Assembly (NCBI GenBank): GCA_041675005.1
Contig: JBAYUQ010000001.1
Coordinates: 186,001-250,000 of the forward strand
Length of the DNA stretch: 64,000 nt
Source of the DNA: PGYR01 sp041675005
Lineage (GTDB): Bacteria; Bacteroidota; Ignavibacteria; Kapaibacteriales; UBA2268
Reading direction: 5' to 3'
Positions within the stretch are counted from its first letter, which is position 1; every line of letters begins with the position of its first letter. Shown one piece after another: positions 54,498 through 63,230 of the stretch. The notes beneath the pieces are model-generated. The model was given only the letters and a program-made list of their open reading frames with translations. It was not told where the DNA came from and did not search any database. The position numbers and the translations under genes are program-made.

Positions 54498-55954
54498 TAT
54501 GACGCCAAAAATGCTATTAAAAATATAATCAAACCAACGACATAACTAACTCTATCTTTACCTGTAAAAACTATAGGGTCATCAGTCATCTTTCCTCTCA
54601 CGCTTAGATGCCATATTCTACTAATCCAATAAAGGAAAACAGGAGCAATCAACCATAATACTAATGGCTCAGAATACAGCCCTATTGCTTGATCACTATT
54701 TATATACAATACGAACACTAGTACAGATAAAAAGCCAGCTGCTGGCCCCAAACTTAGTAATAGACCCATATCTTCTATATGATAACCACGTCCTTTTGCT
54801 TCTATCTCATTCTTTTTCTTCATAACTAGAAGTTCAGTATATCTTTTGAGTACTGCTAAATTCATAAAGAAGAACATAGAGAATGCTAGTATCCACATAG
54901 ATAAATAGACGTTAGCTGCAAATGCACCAGCAACTATCCTGCTAGTAAAGAGTGTTGCTAATAGAATAATATCTAGAATTGGTACTTTCTTCAAGCTGAA
55001 TGAATAAGCCGTTGTTATTACAATATATGAGAATAGTATAATCTGAAATTTCGGACTAAGTAAGAAAGATAACCCTACACCAGTTATAAATAGAATTGGT
55101 ACTAATAGTATCCCTATTTGTATAGGTAAATCTCCAGATGCAAGTGGTCTGTTTTTCTTTCTTGGGTGACTTCTGTCAGATTCTAAATCTAATAGATCAT
55201 TCAGTACATATACAAAACTTGCAGAAATACTAAATGACAGAAACCCGATTACTACATTAGTTAAATCAGTTACATTCCCAAGTGTATGTGCAAGTAGTAT
55301 AGGTAAGAATAGAAGTAGGTTTTTAACCCATTGATAAACACGAATTTCTTTTATTATCTTTTTGAATATATTTACTTCTTTGTAAAAAGTCTTTTCAACA
55401 GGGAATTTATTATTTACATCTTCAATAAATGACTTATTATTAGATACTACTATTGCTGCGGCTGCATCTTTCCAAATATTATAATCAACTTTTGCATCAC
55501 CAGCATAAACATAATTTCCTTTACCAAATTCCTCATTAAGTACTTTAGCTTTTTTATCTGATTTTAAATTATAGCCATCTTTTGTAGCATAAACCCCATC
55601 AAATATATCCAAATGCTTTGCTACTTTATCTGCTATTGATATATGACTTGCAGTTGCTAAATATACTTTTCTACCACTTTCCCTTTCACTTATAGCATAG
55701 TCAATCAACTCTTGATTGTAAGGCAATGTATCTACTTGGAAGTCTATTCTCTTATCAATTTCTACTTTCAAATTTGGCTTGCCTTTCATAAGCCATATTG
55801 GAACAAGAAATAATAATAATGGATTGATTTTCGTAAGTTGAAAAATAGACTCAAATAATGCATCACTTCTAATTAGTGTTCCATCTAAATCTAAACACAA
55901 TGCTGTGTCTTTTGTATTTGGTAATCCTTTAGCTGTTTGCAATTTTCTTCTCAA
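54497..55954 (-). CDS. HAD phosphatase-UbiA fusion: 5-phosphoribosyl-1-phospho-polyprenol synthase
   Basis: 485 residues in two parts. Residues about 17-190 form a HAD-type phosphatase (DLDGT at 22-26, TAS at 101-103, SDKKAKV, GDAKVD at 152-157). Residues about 205-485 form a UbiA-type prenyltransferase with NDLLDLESD (252-260), SHPRKKNRPLASG and a second conserved loop KKVPILDIILLA; eight or nine helices. In mycobacteria the UbiA enzyme (Rv3806c) transfers phosphoribose from PRPP to decaprenyl phosphate and a separate phosphatase removes the 5-phosphate. The fusion puts both steps in one chain. Overlaps glf by 26 bases. Confidence 0.85.
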   Translation of the reverse strand: MRRKLQTAKGLPNTKDTALCLDLDGTLIRSDALFESIFQLTKINPLLLFLVPIWLMKGKPNLKVEIDKRIDFQVDTLPYNQELIDYAISERESGRKVYLATASHISIADKVAKHLDIFDGVYATKDGYNLKSDKKAKVLNEEFGKGNYVYAGDAKVDYNIWKDAAAAIVVSNNKSFIEDVNNKFPVEKTFYKEVNIFKKIIKEIRVYQWVKNLLLFLPILLAHTLGNVTDLTNVVIGFLSFSISASFVYVLNDLLDLESDRSHPRKKNRPLASGDLPIQIGILLVPILFITGVGLSFLLSPKFQIILFSYIVITTAYSFSLKKVPILDIILLATLFTSRIVAGAFAANVYLSMWILAFSMFFFMNLAVLKRYTELLVMKKKNEIEAKGRGYHIEDMGLLLSLGPAAGFLSVLVFVLYINSDQAIGLYSEPLVLWLIAPVFLYWISRIWHLSVRGKMTDDPIVFTGKDRVSYVVGLIIFLIAFLAS

Positions 55955-57050
55955 ATAGTTGTAAAGCTACGCCTACAGTCTGATCCATATTATAATATTT
56001 ATAATCAGCCAATCGACCTACAAAATAAACGTTTTTTTCTTTCTCTGCTAATTCCTTATACTTTTCGAATAACTCTAAATTCTCTTTTTTCGGAATTGGG
56101 TAATAAGGATCATTTTTACCGAATTCATATTCTTCAGGATATTCATAAGCTATTGTAGTTTTAGTATGTTCTTGCTTTGTTAAATGTTTGAACTCAGTAA
56201 TTCTAGTATAGTCATGTTCATTTGGATAATTAATCTGTGCTCCAGATTGAAAGAATTCAGTATCAAGAGTTTGCATATCAAAATTCAATGTACGATAGGG
56301 AAGACGACCTAATTTGAAATCAAAATAATAGTCTATATGACCTGTATATATCAAGTTATCATAGTCAATATTATTAATTACATCTTTGTAATCTGTTTGG
56401 AGCATAACACTTATATTCTTTTGATTAATCATCTTTTGGAACATCTTGGTATAACCTTGCTTTGGTATTGCCTGATAAGTATCTTGGAAATATCTATCAT
56501 CACGACTCAAAAATACAGGTACTCTACCTGATACAGATGGATCTAATTCCTCAGGTTTCATTCCCCATTGCTTAAGATTATACCCCAAGAATACTTTCTC
56601 ATAAATGAAATCTGCTAATTCTTTCAAGTCCTTATTACTAGTTTCCCTTAGCTTTAGAATTGGAATTTTAACGCCAGAACCATAAGTTTCTATTAGCAAT
56701 TCTTCTAAAAGTTGTGCTTTGTCTTTTTCGAAAACTGTATGGATAGAATTAAAATTGAAAGGTACTGATACTTCTTTGCCATCAATAACTGCCTTTACCT
56801 TATGCTCATAAGGAATCCAATCTGTAAAATTAGAGAGATACTCCCAGACCTTTTTCATTTGCGTATGGAATATATGTGGACCATATTTATGTACTAAAAC
56901 ACCATTATCATCATAATAATCGTAGCAATTACCACCAATATGGTTTCTTTTCTCTATTATCAGACATTTTTTATTTAGCTGAGTAGCTATTCTTTCTGCT
57001 AATACGCTACCTGAATAACCAGCACCAACTATTACGAAATCATATTTCAT
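55929..57050 (-). CDS. glf: UDP-galactopyranose mutase
   Basis: Flavoenzyme that converts UDP-galactopyranose into UDP-galactofuranose. The 373-residue protein has FVIVGAGYSGSVLAERIA (FAD), RNHIGGNCYD, KYGPHIFHT (the mobile-loop His motif), LKQWGMKPEELD, RVPVFLSRDDRYF and the C-terminal FVGRLADYKYYNMD, all canonical. UDP-Gal could come from the epimerase at 7711. It overlaps the flippase gene by four bases and HAD-UbiA by 26, placing two furanose pathways in one transcript. Confidence 0.95.
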   Translation of the reverse strand: MKYDFVIVGAGYSGSVLAERIATQLNKKCLIIEKRNHIGGNCYDYYDDNGVLVHKYGPHIFHTQMKKVWEYLSNFTDWIPYEHKVKAVIDGKEVSVPFNFNSIHTVFEKDKAQLLEELLIETYGSGVKIPILKLRETSNKDLKELADFIYEKVFLGYNLKQWGMKPEELDPSVSGRVPVFLSRDDRYFQDTYQAIPKQGYTKMFQKMINQKNISVMLQTDYKDVINNIDYDNLIYTGHIDYYFDFKLGRLPYRTLNFDMQTLDTEFFQSGAQINYPNEHDYTRITEFKHLTKQEHTKTTIAYEYPEEYEFGKNDPYYPIPKKENLELFEKYKELAEKEKNVYFVGRLADYKYYNMDQTVGVALQLFEKKIANS

Positions 57051-58462
57051 GTTCTAAGCATCTTTTTAATATCTAAAATTCTAAAAAATCCTGAGTAATG
57101 CGTTATTAACACATATAGGATAACAGTAGTCATTATACCTGCAATATTACCAATATTATCGTTAATGAATAATAATGCTGGCAGTATAGATACCATTCCA
57201 ATCCCAAATACTATTAGTATGTTTATTATATAAACTTTATTAGTTGCCTTATATAGATTATAAGTAAGTGCTACCAATAGTGTGAACTCAGCCAATATTG
57301 TTGCTACTGTAGCTCCATAAGCACCATAACTAGGGATTAGTAAAATATCAATGATGATATTCATTAATACGGCATAAATAGTCGCATAAATTACTAGTTT
57401 TTCCATCTTCCAAGCCACTAATGTTGAAGATAAGGAAATATTTATGAATACTATAAAGATTGAAAATGCAAACAATTTCATTAATATAACAGATCCTTGA
57501 TATTCAGAATTTAGTAAACTTGAAATAAGAAAATCAGAATAGAAATATGTTATAAATGCTGTTAAAGCACCAACAACGTGAATTGCCTTACTATATTTAC
57601 TGTATAATCTGTTTCTATCCTCTGTGCCTTCAGCTCTTGATAGTTGAGGAAAAAAAGCATTCTGAATAATAATAGAAGGAACTATAGCCAAAGCGACTAT
57701 CTTATAAGCTGCATGATAAATACCCGCTTCAAATTTATAATCGGTTAGAAGAGCACCAATCAACGACAAATCTATATTATTCATAATAGAAACCATTACA
57801 GAGAAAAGCCCAATCGGTATTGAACCCTTTGCTATTCGTTTCCAATCATCAGAACTATAACTTAATTCTATTTTCCCAATCTGCTTTAGGTAGTAAATTG
57901 TCATCACAATACTATTAATAAGTAGAGAAAAAGACAAAATACCGAGTGCTAAGAGGGTATCATCAGGACTATTTACATATAAAAGAACTAGTACTAAGCT
58001 AAGACCAGAAACCAAAATAGTCCTGACTGCTATTATCCCCATTCTCTCTAACCCCTGGAATACCCAATTGAGTAGAATGGCGTTGGAAAATATATTAACT
58101 CCAATAATCAATATAGCAAATTGGACTATTATATCATCTATAAATAAATAGACAAAAGCTATTAGTATTATATAAGCAATAACAGCTAATAACAATCTTA
58201 GTGAGAAAATATGACTAACATTTTTCTCTACATTCTTGTTATTTGTAGCAACTTCTCTTGAACCATATACATCAATACCAAAGCTTACGAACAAAACAAA
58301 ATAAGATACTATAGAAGTAGCAAAGCCATATACTCCATTTCCTTCTGCCCCTAATACATTGGCAAGGTATATGGTATATATAGCTTGTAGTCCTTTTCCA
58401 GCAAATTCTGCTATACTTTGGAATGATAAATTTTCTAACAGTTTGCGATTAGAAGATGACAT
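57047..58462 (-). CDS. Polysaccharide/oligosaccharide flippase, Wzx/MurJ (MATE-like) superfamily
   Basis: A 471-residue integral membrane protein with about 12-14 helices and the polysaccharide-synthesis (RfbX/Wzx) look: NLSFQSIAEFAGKGLQAIYTIYLANVLGAEGNGVYGFATS at the start and FPQLSRAEGTEDRNRLY between helices. It would move a lipid-linked glycan unit across the inner membrane. As first of the five-gene furanose set (overlapping glf by four bases), its cargo probably contains Galf, arabinofuranose or both; this is context inference. An AGGAAA-type ribosome-binding site is present. Confidence 0.85.
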   Translation of the reverse strand: MSSSNRKLLENLSFQSIAEFAGKGLQAIYTIYLANVLGAEGNGVYGFATSIVSYFVLFVSFGIDVYGSREVATNNKNVEKNVSHIFSLRLLLAVIAYIILIAFVYLFIDDIIVQFAILIIGVNIFSNAILLNWVFQGLERMGIIAVRTILVSGLSLVLVLLYVNSPDDTLLALGILSFSLLINSIVMTIYYLKQIGKIELSYSSDDWKRIAKGSIPIGLFSVMVSIMNNIDLSLIGALLTDYKFEAGIYHAAYKIVALAIVPSIIIQNAFFPQLSRAEGTEDRNRLYSKYSKAIHVVGALTAFITYFYSDFLISSLLNSEYQGSVILMKLFAFSIFIVFINISLSSTLVAWKMEKLVIYATIYAVLMNIIIDILLIPSYGAYGATVATILAEFTLLVALTYNLYKATNKVYIINILIVFGIGMVSILPALLFINDNIGNIAGIMTTVILYVLITHYSGFFRILDIKKMLRT

Positions 58463-58485
58463 CTATTTCGCTTTCCTGTGTTAAC

Positions 58486-58821
58486 TTAATTAATTTTAGT
58501 GTTTCCAGAACCGCCTTCGAATCCAGGGAAATTATTTATATTCCCACTTCCATCTATATGAATTTCACCATTAACGGCTTCGAACTTGCCTATATTATCA
58601 TTCAATGCTCTTGCAAGCATTTTGACATGCTGTGGAGTCATTATTATTCTAGAGTGTACTTTCGCTTTGGGTGTACCTGGTAATACTCTTGTAAAGTCAA
58701 TAACGAACTCAGCTTTGCTGTGTGCTATAATTGCAAGATTAGAATAAGTCCCTTGCGAAACTTCATCTGTAATCTCTATATTCAAGCTATTCTTATTATT
58801 ATTCTTCGGGTCGCTCATCAT
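58486..58821 (-). CDS. DUF3467-family protein
   Basis: 111 residues. The core (about 12-85) matches the DUF3467 family: INIEITDEVSQGTYSNLAII-like strand, FVIDFTRVLPGTPKAKVHSRIIMTPQHVKMLARAL, and the tail INGEIHIDGSG. Members are widespread in bacteria and archaea and of unknown function; they often sit near envelope or transport genes. Gly/Asn-rich C-terminus. It lies five bases after the TPR gene and 23 before the flippase, so it may be co-transcribed with the furanose genes. Confidence 0.88.
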   Translation of the reverse strand: MMSDPKNNNKNSLNIEITDEVSQGTYSNLAIIAHSKAEFVIDFTRVLPGTPKAKVHSRIIMTPQHVKMLARALNDNIGKFEAVNGEIHIDGSGNINNFPGFEGGSGNTKIN

Positions 58822-58826
58822 TTTCC

Positions 58827-60341
58827 TTATTTTAAATTTTCTAGTTTCTTTTGAATCAATTGAGTTTTAGTCTCATTTTTCATTGTTGAATATAATTTCA
58901 ATAAATCTAAATAGAACGCTCTTTTTTCGTTTTGCTCTACCATGAACTCAACTTCGTCTAATTTTTCTAATGTTGATTTTAGCTTTTCTTCATTTTCAAT
59001 AACTTGATAGATATTTGCTAATTGAAGCAATACATTATGATTGTCTGTGAATTGCTTAGTTTGAGAAGTCCTAGTATAATATTCAGCTGATTTTTCTAAA
59101 TCTGGAAAGTAATTTTCAGTTTTTATTTGATAATTAGGGTCTTTTTCTAATTTCTCTTGTTCTACTTTCTGTAATATTCCGGCTTTATTTTTATAAGCGG
59201 AAGCCACATTATAAAGAGCATAATCGTAATCTGGGTCTAGTCTTATAGCAGATTCATACTTGCTTATCGCCTCTTCGTATTTACTCATACTTGACAACAA
59301 ATCACCAAATTGTAACCAATATCTCTTATTATCAGGTGAAGTTTTAGTTGCTTCTTCTAATTCAGTTATTGCCTTATCAGTATTTCCTGTCTCTTGTAAT
59401 ATTTGTATTTTTAATCCACCTGCTTCTTTGTTCGATGGTTTTAACGTTACTAAATAATCAAGGTTACGAATAGCATCATCATATTTCTTATTGCTGTAGT
59501 ACTTTTGAGCAAGAGCAGCATAAGGATCTACATTAATTGGGTTATATTGGAATTTCTCTGCCTTTCTCCATTCTTCAGGAAGATTCAATCTCCATCCTTC
59601 TACTTTATAGCTACCTGCATTAGACTCTTTCAATGAGTGTAAAAACACTTCATTACCATCATACATTATTCTATCAGTAATTGTAGTAATTCCCTTAGTA
59701 CTGTCGAGTATTGTTGTAATAGATTCTGTTGGTTGTCCTAATATACCTAGAGCTTCTTCTCTAAACATATCCAAATTAATATTCGATTCTTTTGCGAACT
59801 TGTATTCCGATTCATTTGCTTTTATGAATTCTTCATAGGACTCAATTGCTTTTGCATCATCTTTCTTTTCTTCATATACTCTACCTTTAAGGTTATAAAG
59901 GTCGAATAATTGTGGACGAAGTTTCAAACTCAAATCAGCTGCTTCAATAGCATTATCTAACATTTTTTCATCTTTCTTCTGGAAATACATCTGATAGCTC
60001 TTGTAAGCCGATGAATAAGCAGTAGATAAAATCTGAGTTTCTATAAATGCCGCTTGTTCTTTATTCTTCTTCGATTTGATATAGTCTCTTGACTCCGCAA
60101 TTACATTGGCAGCACCATTATAATCTCCTTTTTTGAATAGGATTTGGGCATGTAATATATGAGCTTCTTCATTCTTAGGGTTTTTCTTTAGCTCTTTTCT
60201 GATATTTTCTATGGCTTCATCAAATTTACCTTTTTGATAATCCATTTTTGCACTATTCATCTCTTGAGATGCACATTGGAAACCTTGTAATAAAACAGCT
60301 CCAATAAATAAAAACAGGGATGCTACTATTAATCTTTTCAC
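58827..60341 (-). CDS. TPR-repeat exported protein (possible lipoprotein)
   Basis: About 504 residues from GTG 60341, chosen for its GGAG site five bases upstream and because it opens a signal peptide (KRLIVASLFLFIGAVLLQGFQC); an in-frame ATG at 60407 adds an unlikely leader. The Cys after the hydrophobic run may be lipidated, though QGFQC is a poor lipobox. About ten TPR-like units fill the rest, e.g. DYQKGKFDEAIENIRKEL, AAQIL..KGDYNGAANVI and YEEAISKYESAIRLDPDYDYAL. It probably scaffolds envelope complexes. Partner unknown; it heads the 60341-52453 gene set. Confidence 0.75.
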   Translation of the reverse strand: MKRLIVASLFLFIGAVLLQGFQCASQEMNSAKMDYQKGKFDEAIENIRKELKKNPKNEEAHILHAQILFKKGDYNGAANVIAESRDYIKSKKNKEQAAFIETQILSTAYSSAYKSYQMYFQKKDEKMLDNAIEAADLSLKLRPQLFDLYNLKGRVYEEKKDDAKAIESYEEFIKANESEYKFAKESNINLDMFREEALGILGQPTESITTILDSTKGITTITDRIMYDGNEVFLHSLKESNAGSYKVEGWRLNLPEEWRKAEKFQYNPINVDPYAALAQKYYSNKKYDDAIRNLDYLVTLKPSNKEAGGLKIQILQETGNTDKAITELEEATKTSPDNKRYWLQFGDLLSSMSKYEEAISKYESAIRLDPDYDYALYNVASAYKNKAGILQKVEQEKLEKDPNYQIKTENYFPDLEKSAEYYTRTSQTKQFTDNHNVLLQLANIYQVIENEEKLKSTLEKLDEVEFMVEQNEKRAFYLDLLKLYSTMKNETKTQLIQKKLENLK

Positions 60342-60410
60342 ATTAACTCCAAAAATATTTTTTCTTAAAAAGTTTACTAAATTAACAAATTGATATAGCT
60401 CTAACAAGTT

Positions 60411-60440
60411 AAAAAAAAACAGCCCCGAAAAGCTGTTTTA
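60411..60440 (-). terminator. Intrinsic terminator of rlpA
   Basis: On the minus strand an eight-base stem (AAAACAGC with GCTGTTTT) flanks a G-rich loop and is followed by a T-run, six or more bases after the rlpA stop at 60446. It separates rlpA from the TPR gene. Confidence 0.8.
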
Positions 60441-60445
60441 ATTTT

Positions 60446-61246
60446 CTATTGGTTTGAGACCATCTGATCTTCATAAATCGTGGATTCATTGACTTTACCC
60501 AAATAGTAAAGTACATCTGAATGTTTTACTTCCATCTTATTCTTTTCAGAAGCATCTGCTAATATCATTATATCTGGATCATTCTTTACAGCCATATTGT
60601 ACATTCTTACTATATCACCAAATTTGGCAGTTGAATCAATAAAGTAATAATGCTCTCTTGGAAGACAAAGCAAGTCCTTATCATAAGAAAGTCCAAAATA
60701 ATAGTCTTTGTCAGTAGTATTGAATTTCTTTTGTCCCATCTTAAATCCTTCTAACTTGACTCTATATAGGCCCAAATGTCCTAAGTCTTTTGCTGCCTTT
60801 TTAGAAAGATCAATTATTCTACTTCCAGAATAAGGGCCTCTATCATTTATACGAACGAATGTTTTCTTATTATTTTTAACATTAGTTACTCTCAATATAG
60901 TACCAAAAGGTAATGTTTTGTGAGCAGCACTGTAGTCGTTCATATTAAATAGCTCACCATTAGCAGTCATTCTATTATGGAATTTGTCTGCATAGTAAGA
61001 CGCTTTACCGTCTAATTCCAATGAATACTTAGGAGCAATGTTTTCTTCGAATCTATATTCTTCAAACTCTTCTCCTTCTAAAAATGCAAATTCACCTGAC
61101 AAATCTTCGAAAGCAGTAAGTGGTGAATACTCATTTGTAGCAGTAGCACTATCATGATTATAAATAGTGATAATACTGAAAGTAATTACACAAGTAAGCA
61201 ATAGCTTAGTTAATAATCCTTTCGAGCCTTTCTTCTTTTTTCTCAT
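60446..61246 (-). CDS. rlpA: RlpA-like septal ring lytic transglycosylase
   Basis: A 266-residue protein with an N-terminal basic stretch (MRKKKKGSK) and hydrophobic helix (about 11-29), then a double-psi beta-barrel (about 78-165): GKASYYADKFHNRMTANGE, AAHKTLPFGTILRVTN, VRINDRGPYSGSRIIDLSKKAA. RlpA trims peptidoglycan strands without stem peptides. Unlike the E. coli protein it shows no lipobox or SPOR domain, so it may stay membrane-anchored. The last ~95 residues (from GQKKFNTTD) are unlike known RlpA. A long 131-base leader precedes it. Confidence 0.85.
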   Translation of the reverse strand: MRKKKKGSKGLLTKLLLTCVITFSIITIYNHDSATATNEYSPLTAFEDLSGEFAFLEGEEFEEYRFEENIAPKYSLELDGKASYYADKFHNRMTANGELFNMNDYSAAHKTLPFGTILRVTNVKNNKKTFVRINDRGPYSGSRIIDLSKKAAKDLGHLGLYRVKLEGFKMGQKKFNTTDKDYYFGLSYDKDLLCLPREHYYFIDSTAKFGDIVRMYNMAVKNDPDIMILADASEKNKMEVKHSDVLYYLGKVNESTIYEDQMVSNQ

Positions 61247-61299
61247 ACTAGGTATCAGAACCTAAATTTATTAATGATACTGTGACACACAAATGTCTA

Positions 61300-61344
61300 G
61301 TAGTAAGTAGTACAAACATTATGCCGAAAATTCATACTTACTAC
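61300..61344. promoter_or_regulatory. 10-base perfect inverted repeat upstream of rlpA
   Basis: GTAGTAAGTA (61300-61309) and TACTTACTAC (61335-61344) are exact reverse complements, 25 bases apart, in the 131-base gap upstream of rlpA. They could be an operator for a dimeric regulator or a transcript hairpin. No known binding site matched. Confidence 0.3.
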
Positions 61345-61377
61345 AAATATTGAACTTAGGACGTTTTTTATATTTTT

Positions 61378-62364
61378 CTATTTTAAAAAGTAATGAAAAC
61401 TAGCGTTTAGTCTATTCATAACCCAATAATTTTTTCCCCAAGGAACGAAAGTATAACCCAAATCTAATTCCAAATTATCGATATTTATATTAAGTCCAAA
61501 CATAGTTGATAAATAACTATCATAAGCAGGCAATTGAGTTATTGCGAAATCAACATTTTCAGGACTAGATAAACTATGATTATAATCTGCCATAATATAG
61601 AAATACGTGTCTTTTACTTTTGTAAACATAACACCTAACCTAGCATTGACTTGATCGGAATATACTTCACTTCTATTTACATAGCCCGCACCCAATTGTA
61701 ACTGAACTGTCTCATAAATAGCACGGTAGTTTAATTTAGTTCCGATTTGGAAGTACCCATCTCCTATGAATGGTCCTTCTTTGTATTCAGAAGTGTTATT
61801 GTAAGATAAAGGAACTAAAGCATTAATTTCTACTTTTAACTTATTATATTTATCATTAATTAAAAGATAATTTATCTTAGGATTTATATACATTAATCTA
61901 AATAGACTTGTACTCAAATCAGGTCTATTTATTTTCTGTGTTTGCTTATTACCCCAATTGTCTTCAACAGGTATCTGATTCTCATCTTGTATTGTATCTA
62001 AATATGTAAAACTATTATCTAATGAATAATAAGCCAAATCCATGTTCAGTTCAGCAGTTAAATCGTTATTTAATTTGTATTCAAAGTAATAATTATTGTG
62101 AAACTCAGTATAATTTATATTGATGTCGCCTAAAGTAGTATGAGTAGAATCACCAGTTTCAAGTTTGAAAGTAAAAGTTCTTAAACCTTTTATATTTGGT
62201 TTTTCTACAGAGCTATTATCGTAATAGCTACTTAAGCCAGAATAATTAAACCCTATGCCAACCTTATAGTTTAGGTCGGACTCTAGTAATTCTATAGCTC
62301 TCAAAGTTGTTGTACTTATCAGTAGCAATATAAGTATGATAATAGTGTTTCTTTGTCTAGACAC
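61378..62364 (-). CDS. Outer-membrane beta-barrel-like protein
   Basis: A 328-residue exported protein; signal peptide about 1-22 (ending TTLRA). The rest is a series of amphipathic strands with Tyr/Asn-rich turns (KVGIGFNYSGLSSYYDN, YFEYKLNNDLTAELNMDLAYY, LELDLGYTFVPWG) ending in LNASFHYFLK, giving about 12 strands. No family recognised. A TATATTTG element lies 36 bases upstream. Last gene before the minus rlpA unit. Confidence 0.65.
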   Translation of the reverse strand: MSRQRNTIIILILLLISTTTLRAIELLESDLNYKVGIGFNYSGLSSYYDNSSVEKPNIKGLRTFTFKLETGDSTHTTLGDININYTEFHNNYYFEYKLNNDLTAELNMDLAYYSLDNSFTYLDTIQDENQIPVEDNWGNKQTQKINRPDLSTSLFRLMYINPKINYLLINDKYNKLKVEINALVPLSYNNTSEYKEGPFIGDGYFQIGTKLNYRAIYETVQLQLGAGYVNRSEVYSDQVNARLGVMFTKVKDTYFYIMADYNHSLSSPENVDFAITQLPAYDSYLSTMFGLNINIDNLELDLGYTFVPWGKNYWVMNRLNASFHYFLK

Positions 62365-62399
62365 AATAGTTTTTATAATTTTTGTTAAATTAGCAACTG

Positions 62400-62407
62400 C
62401 AAATATA
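62400..62407 (-). promoter_or_regulatory. Possible -7 element (TATATTTG) of the barrel gene
   Basis: On the minus strand TATATTTG, 36 bases before the ATG at 62364, in the gap shared with the divergent methyltransferase gene. Confidence 0.4.
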
Positions 62408-62432
62408 CGAATTATATATAAATAAAACGCTT

Positions 62433-63230
62433 ATGAAAAATAACCAGCTAAAAGACGAAGTAAAAAGCTACTGGGACAACCAAGCTTGCGGTACCGATGA
62501 GATAGTTGCGGAGAAATTCAGCAAAGAATACTTTGATGCTATCGAAGAAAAAAGATACTCAAGAGAGCCTGAAATACTAGAGTTTGCTGATTTCCCTTCT
62601 GGAAAGGGTAAGAAGATGCTAGAAGTTGGCTTAGGTGCTGGAACTGATTTTATTAATTGGGTACGTAATGGAGCGGATGCACACGGAATAGATTTAACTC
62701 CAGAGTCTATTGCTCACGTAAAACACCGTTTATCGTTAGAAGGACTAGAAGCAAATTTTGAAGTAGGGGATAGCGAGAGCCTACCTTATGCTGATAATAC
62801 GTTCGAATTTGTATATTCGTGGGGAGTTATACACCATACTCCTGATACTCCAAAAGCTTTCAGAGAAATATATAGAGTTCTACAACCAGGTGGTAAAGCT
62901 AAAATAATGGTTTACAATAGAAAGTCAATGCTTGCATATTTCTTTTGGGTGAAGCACGCACTTCTTAAAGGTAATTTATCAATGAGTGTAGATGATGCAT
63001 TATTCGATAATATGGAAAGTGCAGGTACTAAGGGATACACAATAGAAGAAGCAAAAGAGATTGTCAAAGATTTACCGATGAAAGACCTTGAAGTAAAGAC
63101 TTATTTTACATTCTACGATAGATTAGAAAGATTTAATCCAGTCTTTAGATTAGCATCCAAGTTCATTTCACTTTTTATTAATAAGAAAAAACGTGGCTGG
63201 TTTCTAACAGTCGAATACATTAAATCCTAA
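62433..63230 (+). CDS. Class I SAM-dependent methyltransferase
   Basis: A 265-residue methyltransferase of the UbiE/Methyltransf_11 type. Motif I is LEVGLGAGTDFINW (about 64-77), then the acidic Asp of GIDLTPESI, motif post-I SLPYADNTFEFVYSWGVIHHTPD and KAFREIYRVLQPGGKAKIMVY. The C-terminal part (about 170-260) carries short hydrophobic segments (MLAYFFWVKHALL, KFISLFINKKKRGW) that suggest a membrane-bound or hydrophobic substrate. Substrate unknown. Its stop overlaps the convergent HMG-CoA lyase gene by four bases. Confidence 0.85.
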   Translation: MKNNQLKDEVKSYWDNQACGTDEIVAEKFSKEYFDAIEEKRYSREPEILEFADFPSGKGKKMLEVGLGAGTDFINWVRNGADAHGIDLTPESIAHVKHRLSLEGLEANFEVGDSESLPYADNTFEFVYSWGVIHHTPDTPKAFREIYRVLQPGGKAKIMVYNRKSMLAYFFWVKHALLKGNLSMSVDDALFDNMESAGTKGYTIEEAKEIVKDLPMKDLEVKTYFTFYDRLERFNPVFRLASKFISLFINKKKRGWFLTVEYIKS

